From JACVRW01 sp963811055 (GTDB taxonomy: Bacteria; Actinomycetota; Thermoleophilia; Solirubrobacterales; Thermoleophilaceae), in contig CAWEPQ010000019.1 in NCBI GenBank assembly GCA_963811055.1, positions 620,001 through 684,000 of the forward strand: DNA of 64,000 nt. The letters run 5' to 3'. This document shows, piece after piece, positions 52,727 through 61,596 of the stretch (position 1 is the stretch's first letter; the number at the start of each line of letters is the position of its first letter). Both the position numbers and the translations under genes were made by a program. The notes under the pieces were generated by a model. The model was not told the DNA's origin and did no database searches. It saw only the letters and a list, made by a program, of their open reading frames with translations.

Positions 52727-54113
52727 ATGTTGCGGCCAGGCGCTCGGCGTCGATCCCCAGGCGGCGAGGCGCCACGACGGGAGGAAACGCGGCGCGCACC
52801 TCGCCGAGAAACACGGCGAGCGCGGCTGGCGGGTCCTGTCCTGCCACGTGGAGCGCCTGCGAGGCGAGCGCGGCAAGCACGGCCAGGGTTCGGTCGAGGC
52901 ACACCCCGACGGCGGTGGCCCGGCTCCATGCCAGAAAGGCGGGGGAGGGCAGGTCGTTCTGGCCGAAGCCACCGAGGCCGAGAACGGTCGTCTGGGCCAG
53001 AGCCCGGGCCTCCTCGGCGTAGCCCGCGGCGACCATGTGCAACGGCTTGGTCAGCCACTCGCCGGCCAGCAACGGTGAGCTGACAGGGTGCTGGAAGAGC
53101 TTGTCCACGTGGCGTTGGGCCAGCTGGGCGACGTCGGCCCAGGCGTGGGCCAGCGCGTCCAACGCCGGATGGGCCTGATCGTTGTGGTAGCCGCCGGTCG
53201 AGATGAGCGCACCGAGCGGGCGGCCGTCCACGGGCGCCAGGAACACCGGGTTGATGGTCACCGCCCCCAATGAGCTCGCCGCGGTGCGCTCGGCGCGCGC
53301 CTGGTCCTGTCGCGCCCGGCCGAGCACCCTGGGCAGCACCCGGTGGCTCACCGGCGCCTGACGGGTCTCCCGTTCGGTGGCGCCGCCCTCCAGCAGCGCC
53401 GAGAACGAGCGCAGCGCCTCGGTCTCGTGCTCGTTGTCCCAGAGCTCGCCCAGCTCAGGGGCGAACGCGTCGAGCGGAGCTCGAATCGCCTCAACCGACA
53501 GGGCGAACGTTCGCTCCGCGAGCTCGAGCCGGCCGCGCCCGGCCAGCGCGGCGTCGGCCACCAGTGCAGCGGCGCAGGGCGCGCCGTTGATGAGCGCCCC
53601 CTGCTCCTGAGGCTCGACCTCCATCCGCTCGGCCAGCTCGTCGAAGAGATGACCGAGCGCGAGGACCTCCCCCGAGCCGCCGTTGCCCCGCGCCGGCACG
53701 GCCGGCAGGGGTGTGCGGTCGAGCATGTCCGCCACAGCCGTGGCGAGCGCCGGACGCGCACCGGCGTGTCCGTCAACCAGGTCGGCGAGACGGGCGAGGA
53801 CGATCGCGCGCGTCACGCGTTCGGGCAGGGGCTCGCCGAACGAGGCGGCGGTCCACAGCCCCCCAGGCCTCGAGGCCGCGGCCTCGGCGGTGAGCACGAC
53901 GCCCCCGGCATCGCCGGGCCCGGTGGTCAGGCCGTAGAGCAGCGCGTCGGGGTCCTCGGCGATGCGGGCGTCCACATACGCGCCGAACGCGGCATGCCCC
54001 TGCTCCATTCGCTCCACCACCTCGGGGGCGAGGGCCACATCCTCGCCGTGCCACGCCACCCGGCGCACCGCGTCGAGCGTCACGTCCGTGCGGGAGGCGA
54101 TCAGCACGGTCAC
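52701..54113 (-). CDS. Histidine/phenylalanine ammonia-lyase-like protein with altered MIO motif
   Basis: A 470-aa protein of the aromatic amino acid ammonia-lyase family, shorter than typical HAL (~510). Family markers: YGLTTGPG (Tyr60, replacing YGxNTGFG), the helix PARGNGGSGEVLALGHLFDE in place of the MIO helix, INGAPCAAALVADAAL and late QNDLPSP. The MIO-forming tripeptide, normally Ala-Ser-Gly, is Gly146-Ser147-Gly148. Whether the prosthetic group still forms is unclear. It follows two IclR-like regulators, with 2 bp between. Possible substrates: histidine-like or other amino acids. Confidence 0.8.
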   Translation of the reverse strand: MTVLIASRTDVTLDAVRRVAWHGEDVALAPEVVERMEQGHAAFGAYVDARIAEDPDALLYGLTTGPGDAGGVVLTAEAAASRPGGLWTAASFGEPLPERVTRAIVLARLADLVDGHAGARPALATAVADMLDRTPLPAVPARGNGGSGEVLALGHLFDELAERMEVEPQEQGALINGAPCAAALVADAALAGRGRLELAERTFALSVEAIRAPLDAFAPELGELWDNEHETEALRSFSALLEGGATERETRQAPVSHRVLPRVLGRARQDQARAERTAASSLGAVTINPVFLAPVDGRPLGALISTGGYHNDQAHPALDALAHAWADVAQLAQRHVDKLFQHPVSSPLLAGEWLTKPLHMVAAGYAEEARALAQTTVLGLGGFGQNDLPSPAFLAWSRATAVGVCLDRTLAVLAALASQALHVAGQDPPAALAVFLGEVRAAFPPVVAPRRLGIDAERLAATFSQRVCPA

Positions 54114-54115
54114 GG

Positions 54116-54910
54116 TCAGCTGTCCGGTGGGCTGCTGAGGCCGGCGATGCGGGTCGCGGCCTCGCGCACGGCCAAGCGCGCGAAGTCGATCAGCGGACCC
54201 ATCCGGAACGCTGGACCGGAGATGTTCACGCCGGCCATGATCTGGCCGTCGGCGGCGCGAATCGGAGCTGCGATCGCGACGAGGCCCTCCTCGAGCCCGC
54301 CGTTCACGACCACGACCCCTTCCCGCCTCACCTGCTCGAGGGTGTGGGTGAGCTCGGCGAGCGTGCGGGGAGCGGCCGGACCGGCGGCCGGCAGCGGGTC
54401 GGGACCCGTGAGCTCGCGCAGGGCGTCAGGACCGTGATCGGCGAGCAGCGCGGCGCCGGACGCGGTGCAGTGGGCCGGCGTCAACCGGCCAACCCAGCCG
54501 ACCGCCTGGAGGGTCGAGGGCGGTGCCACGGTCGCGACGGTGAGCACCTGGCTCTTGAAGAGCACCGAGAGGTGGGCTCGCTCGCCGATGGTCGCCGCAA
54601 GTTCCTCGAGGGCAGGGGCGGCGGCCCGAAGCAGCGCCGGCTCCCCGGCGCGTGAGGCGAGTTGCAGCATCCGCGCGCCGGTGCGGAACTCCCGCGTCCT
54701 CTCGTCACGCTCCGTCAACCCAGCGCTCTCGAGGTATCGGAGCCCGCGCGAGATCTGGGTCTTCTCGCGCCCTGTGGCGGCCGCGGCCGCGACCACGCCG
54801 AGACCCTCGCCGGTTTCGGCCTCCTGGCGGATCACGGCCGAGAGGATCTCGAGCCGGCGGCCCACGTTGGCTCGGAGCGGCGCGCCGTCCTCACGCGCCA
54901 TCGATTGCAC
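54116..54910 (-). CDS. IclR-like transcription regulator, copy 2 of tandem
   Basis: A 264-aa regulator (M1 at 54910 or M4 at 54901). The winged helix (about 17-80) has GVVAAAAATGREKTQISRGL, and the effector domain has AHCTASGAALLADHGP, RREGVVVVNGGLEEGLVAIA and GVNISGPAFRM. The effector half is typical IclR. It overlaps the first regulator's 3' end by up to 20 bp and is 2 bp from the lyase-like gene, so all three form one transcript. Confidence 0.85.
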   Translation of the reverse strand: MQSMAREDGAPLRANVGRRLEILSAVIRQEAETGEGLGVVAAAAATGREKTQISRGLRYLESAGLTERDERTREFRTGARMLQLASRAGEPALLRAAAPALEELAATIGERAHLSVLFKSQVLTVATVAPPSTLQAVGWVGRLTPAHCTASGAALLADHGPDALRELTGPDPLPAAGPAAPRTLAELTHTLEQVRREGVVVVNGGLEEGLVAIAAPIRAADGQIMAGVNISGPAFRMGPLIDFARLAVREAATRIAGLSSPPDS

Positions 54911-55673
54911 CCGCCTCAGCGCCGAGCTCCCTCGACAGCTCCGCGGCGACGGCTGTGACCTGGCCGGCCAGCTCGTCGAGCCTGTCCCTCGTCCGCCCCG
55001 ACGGACCGGTGATCACGAGTGCCGCGACCGTGGCCCCGCCGTGATCCCGGACGGGCGCGGCGGCCGAGGCCGTGTCCTGCTCGGCCTGCTCGTCAAGGAC
55101 GCTGACACCGGTGTCACGTGCCGCCTCGACCAGCTCCAGCAGGTGGTCCAGCGACTGGGGCGCATGGGCCGCGGCTGTGGGCGGCAGGGTGTCGCCCAGC
55201 AGCGTGCGTATCTCCTCCGCGCTCAGAGCCGCCAGGAGAACCGGACCCGCGTCGCTCCTGGCCACGGGTGCGCTCCTCCCGACCCACGATGCCACGACGA
55301 CAGCGTTCGCGGGAGTGGCCTCCGCCAGGGTCACGGCATCCGCGCGCAGGCGCACGACGGCGTAGGCGCTCTCACCCGTCGCGTCGGCGAGCTGACGCAG
55401 CACGGGACCCGCCCGTCGCAGCAGGCGTTCCCGCCCGATGCGCGCGGCGTGGGCGTAGAGCAGCCAGCTGAGCCGCAGCTTCCGTGACTCGGATCCTCGA
55501 TCCGCGAGCCCGAGCTCGACAAGGTCGGACGCGACGCGCGATACCAGGCCGCGGTCGCGCTTCGTGGTGGCAGCGAGCTGCGAAATGGTCAATCCGCCCG
55601 CTGCCAGCGCCTCATCCGAGGCGAGCGCCGCGAGCAGATCCTCGCCACATTGGAGGCGTGCCGCGGCGCTCAT
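54891..55673 (-). CDS. IclR-like transcription regulator, copy 1 of tandem
   Basis: A 260-aa regulator with the same domain order as copy 2: helix-turn-helix about 25-65 (LTISQLAATTKRDRGLVSRV), effector domain with ARSDAGPVLLAALSAEEI and AAPVRDHGGATVAALVITGP. Less standard than usual IclR proteins. Its start is 8 nt from a GATAAT box (minus strand, 55687-55682), again leaderless. It is divergent from the homocysteine S-methyltransferase and may control it. Confidence 0.82.
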   Translation of the reverse strand: MSAAARLQCGEDLLAALASDEALAAGGLTISQLAATTKRDRGLVSRVASDLVELGLADRGSESRKLRLSWLLYAHAARIGRERLLRRAGPVLRQLADATGESAYAVVRLRADAVTLAEATPANAVVVASWVGRSAPVARSDAGPVLLAALSAEEIRTLLGDTLPPTAAAHAPQSLDHLLELVEAARDTGVSVLDEQAEQDTASAAAPVRDHGGATVAALVITGPSGRTRDRLDELAGQVTAVAAELSRELGAEAGAIDGA

Positions 55674-55681
55674 GACGGTGT

Positions 55682-55732
55682 ATTATCGCAACTCAAGATG
55701 CTAAAAAACGCCATCGGCTCCAAGACGAGCCG
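55682..55732. promoter_or_regulatory. Divergent control region with inverted repeat
   Basis: On the minus strand GATAAT (55687-55682) precedes the IclR-like start by 8 nt. An exact inverted repeat CGGCTC-CAAGAC-GAGCCG (55715-55732) lies 38 bp upstream of the methyltransferase start. It could be an operator for one of the tandem regulators or a hairpin in the leader. Confidence 0.5.
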
Positions 55733-55770
55733 GACGGCGAGAACTCGGGTTCTGCAGAAGGAGACCAACT

Positions 55771-56820
55771 ATGAGCGGCAATGGCGGACGCGGTGAAGGT
55801 CTTCTCGAGCGGCTCGAGAGTGGGCATGTCATCTGCGCGGAGGGCTACCTGTTCGAGTTGGAGCGGCGCGGCTACCTGCAGGCCGGTGGCTTTGTTCCTG
55901 AGGTGGTGCTCGACCACCCGGAGAAGGTGGTCGAGCTGCACCAGGAGTTCGTACACGCCGGCTCGGACGTGGTTGAGGCGTTCACCTACTACGCGCATAG
56001 GGAGAAGCTCCGCCTGATCGGCAAGGAGGGAGCGCTCGAGGACATCAACCGCCAGGCGCTCGCGTTGGCCGGCGAGGTTGCTCGTGACACCGGGACCCTG
56101 CTCGCCGGAAACATCTGCAATACGAACGTGTGGAGCGGACCCGAATCGCGGGACCAGGTGCGCGCGATGTTCGACGAGCAGATCGGCTGGGCGGTCGACG
56201 CCGGAGTGGACTTCGTGATTGCCGAGACGATCTCGTGGGGAGAGGAGGCGATCGTCGCGACGGAAGCCATCAAGGACGCGGGGGCCACCGCCGTCGTGAC
56301 GCTCGCCATGCATCGCAGTCCGGAGACCCGCGAGGGCTGGTCGCCGGGCGAGGCATGCCTCCGACTGCAGGAGGCCGGCGCCGACGTCGTGGGACTCAAC
56401 TGCAGCCGTGGACCGGCCACGATGCTGCCGCTGTTGCAGGGAGTGCGAGAGGCCGTGGAGGGGCCGATCGCCGCGCTTCCCGTGCCCTACCGCACCACCC
56501 CGGACGAGCCGAGCTTCCAGTCGCTCAGCGATCCCGGCTGCGCGGTGCTCCCCGAAGATCGCGCCTTCCCGACAGCTCTCGACCCCTTCACGTGCAATCG
56601 CTACGAGATAGCCGAGTTCACGCGAGCCGCTGCCGAGCTCGGTGTCCGTTACCTGGGCGTCTGCTGCGGGGCCGGACCCCACCACGTGCGTGCCATGGCC
56701 GAGGCGCTCGGGCGAAAGCCTGCCGCCAGCGCGTACTCGGAGGACATGAGCCGGCACGCCTACTTCGGCACGGATGCGTCCCTCAAGAGCACCTACACGG
56801 ACTACGCGACCGAGATCTGA
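55771..56820 (+). CDS. Homocysteine S-methyltransferase-family protein (BHMT-like)
   Basis: A 349-aa zinc methyltransferase. The zinc ligands are Cys211 (GLNCSRG) and Cys298-Cys299 (GVCCGAGP), as in betaine-homocysteine methyltransferase; CAEGYLFELERRGYL, DVVEAFTYYA and ETISWGEEA are also BHMT-like. It transfers a methyl group, probably from a betaine or other methylated amine, to homocysteine. ATG has a GAAGGAGA site. The related gene at 56830 follows in tandem and an ABC importer operon lies nearby. Confidence 0.9.
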   Translation: MSGNGGRGEGLLERLESGHVICAEGYLFELERRGYLQAGGFVPEVVLDHPEKVVELHQEFVHAGSDVVEAFTYYAHREKLRLIGKEGALEDINRQALALAGEVARDTGTLLAGNICNTNVWSGPESRDQVRAMFDEQIGWAVDAGVDFVIAETISWGEEAIVATEAIKDAGATAVVTLAMHRSPETREGWSPGEACLRLQEAGADVVGLNCSRGPATMLPLLQGVREAVEGPIAALPVPYRTTPDEPSFQSLSDPGCAVLPEDRAFPTALDPFTCNRYEIAEFTRAAAELGVRYLGVCCGAGPHHVRAMAEALGRKPAASAYSEDMSRHAYFGTDASLKSTYTDYATEI

Positions 56821-56829
56821 GCGGGTGCC

Positions 56830-57759
56830 GTGACGCCCGCCTATCAGCGGATCGAACGGCTCTTGGCCGGCGGCGGACCGGTCCTCCTGGACGGTGGCAT
56901 CGGCTCGGAGCTCGAGCGGGTGGGCTACGACGCGGGGCGCAACACGGCCGAGACGTGGGGGACCCGGGCTCTCGACGAGGCCCCCGACCTGACGAGCGAG
57001 GTCCATCGCCGTTACGTCGATGCGGGCGCCGACGTGATCACCACCAACACCTGGAGGATCGACCGCTACGCCAGCGGAGACGCGCGTCCTGAGCATGCGG
57101 ACGGCTGGCCGGATCTGGCCGTCCGGGCGGTGGAGCTGGCCCGTGAGGCGGCTGAGGCGGCGGCCGTGCCACCGGCGGTCGCGTTCAGCGTCTTCACCGA
57201 GCCGATCGAGCCGGGCGTCGTCGATCAGATCGCGAAGGCCGTTGTCCGGGCGCAGCCGGATCTCGTGCTCGTGGAGACGACCGAGTCGATTCCGGTGGAC
57301 CTCCGTTTTTCCGCATTCGAGCCGCTGCTGGCTTGCGGGATTCCTCTGTGGGTGTCCTACAGGTGGACGCTGGACGGCCCCTGCGACGTGAGCGACATCG
57401 GGATCACGCCCATACACGGGCGCCTCCAGGACGCGTCGGGCGAGCTCTTCGGCCGGGCCGCCGCCGAGCTCGAGCGTCTCGGTGTGGCCGCGCTGCTGGT
57501 CAACTGCCTGCCGCCGGAGCGCGTGGGACGGACCCTCCCGTTCCTGCGTGACTACACGAGCCTGCCGCTCGGCATCTATCCCAACGTCGGCAGGTTCATC
57601 GATCCGGGCTGGGACTTCGAGCACGCCAGCTCCCCGGAGGCCTTTGTGACCCAGGTGCGCGCGTGGCTGGATGACGGGGCGACGATCGTGGGCGGATGCT
57701 GCGGGCTCGGGCCCCACCACATCTCCGCCGTGCGCAGCGCCCTCGGTTCTCCTTCATAG
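56830..57759 (+). CDS. Homocysteine S-methyltransferase-family protein, second copy
   Basis: A 309-aa relative of the upstream gene, with LLDGGIGSELERVGYDAGRN, ITTNTWRIDRY, zinc ligands Cys226 (LLVNCLPPE) and Cys290-Cys291 (VGGCCGLGP). It is shorter and closer to MHT/S-methylmethionine-type members; LPPE replaces the usual SxP after the first Cys. GTG start 9 bp after the upstream stop. The 3' end overlaps the convergent DMT transporter by 6 bp. Perhaps the two use different methyl donors. Confidence 0.88.
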   Translation: MTPAYQRIERLLAGGGPVLLDGGIGSELERVGYDAGRNTAETWGTRALDEAPDLTSEVHRRYVDAGADVITTNTWRIDRYASGDARPEHADGWPDLAVRAVELAREAAEAAAVPPAVAFSVFTEPIEPGVVDQIAKAVVRAQPDLVLVETTESIPVDLRFSAFEPLLACGIPLWVSYRWTLDGPCDVSDIGITPIHGRLQDASGELFGRAAAELERLGVAALLVNCLPPERVGRTLPFLRDYTSLPLGIYPNVGRFIDPGWDFEHASSPEAFVTQVRAWLDDGATIVGGCCGLGPHHISAVRSALGSPS

Positions 57760-58590
57760 CGCCATCAGGCCCACTCCGATCAGCGCGGCCGCGGCGCCGA
57801 CCTGTTGCGCCCTGCGCATGCGCTCCCCGAGCAGGATCCGCGCCAGCACCACGGGGATAGCGGGATACAGGGAGGCCAGCACAGCCACTACCGCCAGCTG
57901 GCCGCGCGTGGTGGCTCCGGCGTAGGCGAGGTTGCCGGCCAGGATCAGGCAGCCCAGCGGCACCAGGGCGGCGAGGTGCCAACCCCCGGGCGGCCGGTGT
58001 GCCGGTTGCAGCGCGCTGACGGTCGCCAGCGTGATGAAGCTGACGCCGGACACGATCATGACCGTCCACAGGACGCTTGCCGTGGCGGAGTCGACGCCCA
58101 CGAAGTACAGCCCCGAGCCGAGCGCTGCCACCAGGGCGAGGGCCACCCCGAGGCGCGGAGCGATGTCGGTAGCGCTGTCGCCCTGGGTCGCGGCGCAGAG
58201 CACGCAGATCCCGGCCAGCGTGATCACGATGCCCACGAGCCCGGCGGCGCCGGGGCCGTCACCACCCGCGATGCCGACGAGCACCGGGATGGTCGCTCCG
58301 CCGGCGCTGATCGGCGCGACGATGCTGATCCGCGCGACTGTCACAGCGTGGAAGAAAGCCACCAGCGACACCGTGTACCCCGCGGCTATCGCCAGCGCGA
58401 GGCCAACCTCCCCCAGCGGCGGGACGCCCGCGCCGCCGATGACCACCGCCGCGCTGCTCCCGGCGAACGCGACGCCCTGGGTGACCGTGAGCATCCAGAC
58501 GGGTGACAGCTCCCGGCTCCGGAGCCCGCCCACGTAGTCGTAGCTTCCCCAGAAGAGGGATGCGGCCAGAGCGAGGCTTACCGCGAGCAA
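57754..58590 (-). CDS. EamA/DMT-superfamily transporter
   Basis: A 278-aa ten-segment membrane transporter with the two-fold EamA repeat (ALAASLFWGSYDYVGG, and ARILLGERMRRAQQVGAAAALIG). TTG start overlaps the amidohydrolase stop by 13 bp. Such carriers export amino acids or metabolites, or import; direction is unknown. It is the last gene of the minus-strand operon from 64.0 kb. Confidence 0.87.
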   Translation of the reverse strand: MLAVSLALAASLFWGSYDYVGGLRSRELSPVWMLTVTQGVAFAGSSAAVVIGGAGVPPLGEVGLALAIAAGYTVSLVAFFHAVTVARISIVAPISAGGATIPVLVGIAGGDGPGAAGLVGIVITLAGICVLCAATQGDSATDIAPRLGVALALVAALGSGLYFVGVDSATASVLWTVMIVSGVSFITLATVSALQPAHRPPGGWHLAALVPLGCLILAGNLAYAGATTRGQLAVVAVLASLYPAIPVVLARILLGERMRRAQQVGAAAALIGVGLMAL

Positions 58591-59825
58591 GTGAGCGGCC
58601 CGAGCACAGCCTCCGACGCGCTGACCACCGAGCCACCCTTCATGACGAGCGCGAACTCGCCGGGCCTCGTCAGGACGTCGATGTCGGCCGTCGGATCCTG
58701 CGTGACGATCACGAGGTCGGCCGCCTTGCCGGCCTCGAGCGTTCCGGTCTCCGCGTACAGGCCAATCGCCTTGGCGGCAGCTCCGGTCGCCGCGTGAATC
58801 GCCCGCGCGGGCGTCATCCCGGCATCCACCATGAGCTGGAGCTCGCGCGCGTTCTCACCGTGGCGATTGAAGGCGGTGCCGCCGTCGGTGCCGAGGGCGA
58901 TCGGGACGCCGAGCTCGAGCGCCATCTGGAACGACCGGCGGTTCGCGTCCGCCAGCACGCGCACGTTGTGCAGGATGAAATCGGGAACCGAGCCCTGTTC
59001 GGAGCTGGTGAGGATGGCGTCGTAGAGGTTCATGGTCGGCACAAGGGCCACGCCGCGCTCGGCCATCTTCCGGGCCACCTGCTCGTCCTCGATCAGGTAG
59101 TCGCCGTGCTCGATGGTGTCGATGCCGGCGTTCACGGCGTTACGGATTCCGTCGATCCCCTCCGCGTGCGCGGCCGCCGTGCGGCCCTGGTGGTGCGCCT
59201 CCTCTACCGCTGCGCGCATCTCCTCCTCGGAGTACTGCGTGGCCTTGGGGTCCTCGCCCGGCGCGAAGCCGGCGCCCGTAGCCATCAGCTTGATCACGTC
59301 GGCGCCGTGCTTCAGCTGTTCACGGGCGGCCTTCCGGACCTCGTCGGGGCCATCCGCCTCGCGGTACATGCCGGGGTAGAAGTCGGTTCCCGGCGTGGTC
59401 ATCGACACGATCTTTCCGCACAGCCGCAGGCGCGGGCCGGGCGTGATCCCTCGCTGGATCGCCTCGCGGAGGCTCATCTCGATGTAGTTGCGGCCGCCGA
59501 GGTCACGGACCGCTGTGAACCCCGCTCGCAGGGTGCGCTCCATGTCGGCGGCGAAGCGCAGGACCGCGAACGCGTCGTCGCTCTCGACGCCGCTCGAGCT
59601 CTCTGGGCCGCCGTTCAACGCGAGGTGGACGTGCGCATCGATCATCCCTGGCAGGACCGCGAGGCCCGTGGCGTCCACGGTGGTCGTATCGCCGTCGGTG
59701 TCCGGCTCGCCGGGGCCGACCGCCGTGATGCGGCCCGCCGCGACGACGATGCTGCCCTGGTAGGAGTCGCGGCCCGTTCCATCGATGATCTGGGCGTTCC
59801 GGAATGCGATCGGGCCCTGTGTCAT
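58578..59825 (-). CDS. Imidazolonepropionase-like / Xaa-Pro-type amidohydrolase
   Basis: A 415-aa metal-dependent amidohydrolase: HVH at 65-67 (MIDAHVHLAL), metal-bridging Lys in ADVIKLMATG, then AAAHAEG, IDTIEHGDY and the Asp in ALGTDGG. This matches the imidazolonepropionase-like/Zn-dependent prolidase group, which cleaves amide bonds in small molecules. The ATG overlaps the aminotransferase stop. A longer frame upstream reads the aminotransferase out of frame and is rejected. Substrate unknown, likely the compound brought in by the linked importer. Confidence 0.9.
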   Translation of the reverse strand: MTQGPIAFRNAQIIDGTGRDSYQGSIVVAAGRITAVGPGEPDTDGDTTTVDATGLAVLPGMIDAHVHLALNGGPESSSGVESDDAFAVLRFAADMERTLRAGFTAVRDLGGRNYIEMSLREAIQRGITPGPRLRLCGKIVSMTTPGTDFYPGMYREADGPDEVRKAAREQLKHGADVIKLMATGAGFAPGEDPKATQYSEEEMRAAVEEAHHQGRTAAAHAEGIDGIRNAVNAGIDTIEHGDYLIEDEQVARKMAERGVALVPTMNLYDAILTSSEQGSVPDFILHNVRVLADANRRSFQMALELGVPIALGTDGGTAFNRHGENARELQLMVDAGMTPARAIHAATGAAAKAIGLYAETGTLEAGKAADLVIVTQDPTADIDVLTRPGEFALVMKGGSVVSASEAVLGPLTCSR

Positions 59826-61186
59826 TGCGCCTCGCAGTGGGGGTCGATTTGCGCCAGCACCGACGACAGCGCGTCGATCAGCTCGTCGAGCTCGGACTCG
59901 GTGAAGACGAGGGGAGGGGCGAGCTCGAGGACGTTCGACGCCACTCCCGTGAAGACGCGGTGGCGGTGGAAGAGCTCCTCCCAGGCCCACGTCGCGGCGT
60001 CCACCGGCGCGCCGCGCCGGTTCTTGAACGGCTGGCCGGGCGCGAACGGCTCCCTGGTGCCGCGGTCGCGGACCAGCTCGATGCCCCACATCGCGCCGAG
60101 GCCGCGCACGTCCCCGATGCACCGGTGGCGCGCCGCCAGCTCCTCCAGACGTCCCTGAAGCGTCGCGCCGAGCGTCGCGGCTCGCGCGACGAGGCCATCC
60201 TCCTCCAGCACGTCGAGGTTCGCGAGCGCGGCGGCGGTCGCCACCGAGTGACCCTCGAAGGTCATCCCGTGGTACAGCGGCTTCGAGGCGATGTCTCGCT
60301 CGGCTCGCTCGCCGAAGACCGCGGCCGACAGCGGCTGGAACCCGGAGGTGAGCCCCTTCCCGAGCGTGATCACATCGGGGACGGCGTCGTAGTGGTCGAG
60401 CGCGAACCACGACCCGCAGCGGCCGAAGCCGGTCACGACCTCGTCCGAGATGTACCAGACGTCGTAGCGGTCGGCGATCTCGCGAACGCGTTTCCAGAAT
60501 GGCTGTGGAGGTACCACGACCCCGCTCACGGCGTTGACCGGCTCCCCGATGATCGCGGCGATGTGGCCTGGGCCCTCGGTCTCGATTGCACGCTCGAGCA
60601 GGTCGGCGCACGCGACGTCGCAGTCCGGGTAGGAGAGCCCGAGCGGACAGCGGTAGCAGTACGGATACGGGGTGAAGACGGTGCCGGGCACCGGCTGACC
60701 GAAGCCCTCGCGGCACTGGGGCACGCCCGTCACGCTGGCCGCGGCCATCGACGCCCCGTGGTAGCTGCCCGAGAAGGCGACCACGCCCTGGCGCCCGGTC
60801 GCCAAGCGGGCCAGCTTCAGGCTGACCTCGACGGCGTCCGAGCCGTTCGAGCCGAAGAACACCCTTCTGAAGCCCTCGGGCAGCAGGTCGAGGAGCCGCC
60901 GGGCCAGGTGCCGCCGCGGCGGCGTCGAGAAGCCGGCCGCGTGGACGGTGGCCAGGCGGTGCGCCTGCTCGCCGATCGCGTCGGCGATCCGCGCCTGGCT
61001 GTGACCGCTCACCGCATACCAGCTCTGCGAGAAGGCATCCAGGTAGTCGCCGCCGCCGGACTCGAAGACCCGGCTGCCCTCGGCGCTGTCTATGAACGTC
61101 GGCTCGTAGTCGTCCTGCGCCGTCCACTTGTGGAGGATGTGGTCGCGCTCGGCGTCGAAATCGCCCGCGGACGGCTCGTCGCTCAC
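59822..61186 (-). CDS. Class III PLP-dependent aminotransferase
   Basis: A 454-aa omega-type aminotransferase. FFGSNGSDAVEVSLKLAR and SGSYHGAS bind the phosphate, EPVNAVSGVVVPP and SDEVVTGFGR hold the ring Asp, and the PLP lysine is Lys277 (TLGKGLTSG). A four-Cys insert (PYCYRCPLGLSYPDC) is seen in some members. It transfers the amino group of an omega-amine or beta-amino acid to pyruvate or 2-oxoglutarate. It overlaps both neighbours by 4 bp. Confidence 0.92.
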   Translation of the reverse strand: MSDEPSAGDFDAERDHILHKWTAQDDYEPTFIDSAEGSRVFESGGGDYLDAFSQSWYAVSGHSQARIADAIGEQAHRLATVHAAGFSTPPRRHLARRLLDLLPEGFRRVFFGSNGSDAVEVSLKLARLATGRQGVVAFSGSYHGASMAAASVTGVPQCREGFGQPVPGTVFTPYPYCYRCPLGLSYPDCDVACADLLERAIETEGPGHIAAIIGEPVNAVSGVVVPPQPFWKRVREIADRYDVWYISDEVVTGFGRCGSWFALDHYDAVPDVITLGKGLTSGFQPLSAAVFGERAERDIASKPLYHGMTFEGHSVATAAALANLDVLEEDGLVARAATLGATLQGRLEELAARHRCIGDVRGLGAMWGIELVRDRGTREPFAPGQPFKNRRGAPVDAATWAWEELFHRHRVFTGVASNVLELAPPLVFTESELDELIDALSSVLAQIDPHCEAQ

Positions 61187-61560
61187 GGCGTTGCTGTCCC
61201 CGTCGCGACGGAGAAGTCGGACGCCTGCTCCCAGTCACCGGGATAGATCGCCCAGAAGATCTTGCATCCCTCGGGACTCTCGTAGGTGACCGCGGCGTGC
61301 CGGGGGAGGAACATGACGTCGCCCACGCCGGCCGTGTAGGTCCGCTCGCCGTGCGTGATCGTCAACGTCCCTTCGAGGAAGTAATAGACGGCGTCGTACT
61401 GGAGGATCCAGTCGAAGCGGCCCTTGTAGGTGGCATACCCGGCTCCCATGCTCCCAGGGTCGTCTCCGATGCCCTGCCAGACAGCCACGTGGGCGTGCGG
61501 CCCGAACGGGTAGTCGGTCAGGTCCTGCTCGCCTGCGGGGAACACCTGGGGCTCGGTCAC
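61183..61560 (-). CDS. Cupin-domain protein (EutQ-like)
   Basis: A 125-aa single-domain cupin with a short beta barrel: QYDAVYYFLEGTLTITHGER and GDVMFLPRHAAVTYES. The first motif's His pair is reduced, so metal binding is uncertain. It lies between the importer ATPase and the aminotransferase and overlaps the latter by 4 bp. EutQ-like cupins accompany ethanolamine use, but no other eut gene is seen here, so the exact role is unknown. Confidence 0.85.
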   Translation of the reverse strand: MTEPQVFPAGEQDLTDYPFGPHAHVAVWQGIGDDPGSMGAGYATYKGRFDWILQYDAVYYFLEGTLTITHGERTYTAGVGDVMFLPRHAAVTYESPEGCKIFWAIYPGDWEQASDFSVATGTATP

Positions 61561-61596
61561 GTTCTCTCCTTTTCGAATTGCGCTACCGACGACGGA

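Noticed and set aside
59826..61238. N-terminal extension of the amidohydrolase making an 886-aa fusion
   Set aside because: The extra 471 residues are out-of-frame reading of the aminotransferase. The ATG at 59825 gives a normal-length amidohydrolase.
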